NCBI GenBank assembly: GCA_046756945.1 | Contig: JBHHXI010000077.1 | Location: 1 to 14,453 of the forward strand | Length of the DNA stretch: 14,453 nucleotides | Origin: JACZQZ01 sp046756945 | Lineage (GTDB): Bacteria > Pseudomonadota > Alphaproteobacteria > Rhodospirillales > 2-02-FULL-58-16 | Reading direction: 5' to 3' | Shown: positions 13,786 to 14,453 of the stretch, one piece after another | Numbering within the stretch: position 1 is the stretch's first letter | Layout: each line of letters begins with the position of its first letter | The notes under the pieces: model-generated | Told to the model about the DNA's origin: nothing | Seen by the model: the letters and a program-made list of their open reading frames with translations, nothing else | Database searches by the model: none | Program-made: the position numbers and the translations under genes

Positions 13786-14453
13786 ATGACCATCCTCTCC
13801 ATCCAATCGGCGGTGGCCTATGGGCACGTGGGCAACGCCGCCGCCGTGTTTCCCCTGCAGCGCCTGGGCTTCGAGGTGTGGCCGGTGAACACCGTCACCC
13901 TCAGCAATCACCCGGGCTACGGCGCCTGGCGCGGACGCGGCCCGAACGCGGCCGGGGTCGCCGAGGTCATCGACGGCATCGCCGGGCGCGGCGTATTCGC
14001 GCGCTGCCGGGCGGTCCTGAGCGGTTATCTCGGATGCGCGGAAACCGGCCGGGTGGCGCTCGACGCGGTGGCCCGGATCAAGGCCGCCAACGCCGGCGCC
14101 CTGTTCTGCTGCGATCCGGTGATGGGCGACGGCACGGAAGGGCTTTACGTGCCCGGGGAACTGGCGGCGTTCCTGAAAAACGAAGCCGTGCCACGGGCCG
14201 ACATCGTCGTGCCCAACGTCTTCGAGCTGGCCTTCCTTGCCGAACGCCCGGTGGAGACCGTGGAAGACGCCGCGGCCGCCGCCCGTCTGCTGATCGCCGC
14301 CGGCCCCCCGGTCGTGGTGGTCACGTCGGTGCAGGGCGCCGGGGCGCCGGCCGACACCATCGGCGCCCTTGCGGTATCGCGGACCGAGGCGTGGCAGGTG
14401 ATCACGCCGCGGCTGCCGATCACGGTCAAGGGGGCGGGCGATGTCCTGGCCGC
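13786..14453 (+). CDS. pdxY: Pyridoxal kinase, PdxY/PdxK type, 3' end cut off by the window edge
   Basis: Phosphorylates pyridoxal to pyridoxal 5'-phosphate in the B6 salvage pathway; ribokinase-like fold. The 222 visible codons start MTILSIQSAVAYGHVGNAAA, the classic PdxY N terminus with substrate-site Ser and the GHVGN motif. They continue with VNTVTLSNHPGYG (34-46), LSGYLG (78-83), FCCDPVMGD (107-115), VPNVFEL (142-148), VVVTSV and the catalytic KGAGD (215-219), where D219 should be the base; many homologues have GTGD or GSGD instead of GAGD. Some 60-70 residues should lie beyond the right edge. It is divergent from the CoA-ester lyase. No strong Shine-Dalgarno is visible, but the N terminus matches the family at ATG 13786. 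Confidence 0.93.
   Translation, partial: MTILSIQSAVAYGHVGNAAAVFPLQRLGFEVWPVNTVTLSNHPGYGAWRGRGPNAAGVAEVIDGIAGRGVFARCRAVLSGYLGCAETGRVALDAVARIKAANAGALFCCDPVMGDGTEGLYVPGELAAFLKNEAVPRADIVVPNVFELAFLAERPVETVEDAAAAARLLIAAGPPVVVVTSVQGAGAPADTIGALAVSRTEAWQVITPRLPITVKGAGDVLA

Overview
The window is about two-thirds G+C and looks like an alphaproteobacterial chromosome, most like a Rhodospirillales-type member. The case rests on protein character and gene order: a four-gene succinate dehydrogenase operon (sdhC-sdhD-sdhA-sdhB) next to a CoA-ester lyase, the AFG1-type ATPase zapE, then mdh followed by sucC. Nearly every gene lies on the minus strand, so the main transcription runs from right to left. No tRNA, rRNA, insertion sequence, CRISPR array or phage gene is visible.

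Read in the direction of transcription: a divergent pair lies at the right edge, a partial pyridoxal kinase (pdxY-like, plus strand) and an HpcH/HpaI-type CoA-ester lyase (minus). Next comes a stretch of about 1.15 kb (11644-12789) without a convincing gene. It holds a sharply A+T-rich island with DnaA-box-like sequences (11820-11995) and a G+C-rich part full of strong inverted repeats (12060-12720). Then come sdhCDAB (11643-8279), tightly packed and led by a reasonable promoter. A small convergent plus-strand gene (DUF6494-like, 7997-8203) follows, preceded by two perfect tandem 30-bp repeats that each contain a hairpin. A two-gene cassette (a COG4091-like oxidoreductase with a C-terminal SAF-like region, overlapping an SDR dehydrogenase by 4 nt) precedes zapE. 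After these come nadA-nadC (quinolinate synthase and quinolinate phosphoribosyltransferase, with no nadB beside them), mdh and sucC, which runs off the left edge.

Functionally this is central carbon metabolism. SdhCDAB turns succinate to fumarate and feeds quinone, Mdh turns malate to oxaloacetate, SucC is half of succinyl-CoA synthetase, and the CoA-ester lyase could connect malyl-CoA-type esters to malate or glyoxylate. NadA and NadC make the NAD precursor nicotinate mononucleotide for these dehydrogenases.

The points that stand out are: a malate dehydrogenase with a roughly 58-residue Lys/Arg/Ala-rich histone-H1-like tail; the 2 x 30-bp hairpin repeat at the likely transcription start of the DUF6494-like gene; the A+T-rich DnaA-box island and adjoining structured gene desert, a candidate replication origin and/or unknown structured RNA; a terminator and competing hairpins upstream of mdh; and tandem TTAA-containing decamers upstream of zapE. 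I found no clear defence or mobile system. The long plus-strand reading frames opposite these genes look like G+C-rich antisense artefacts.
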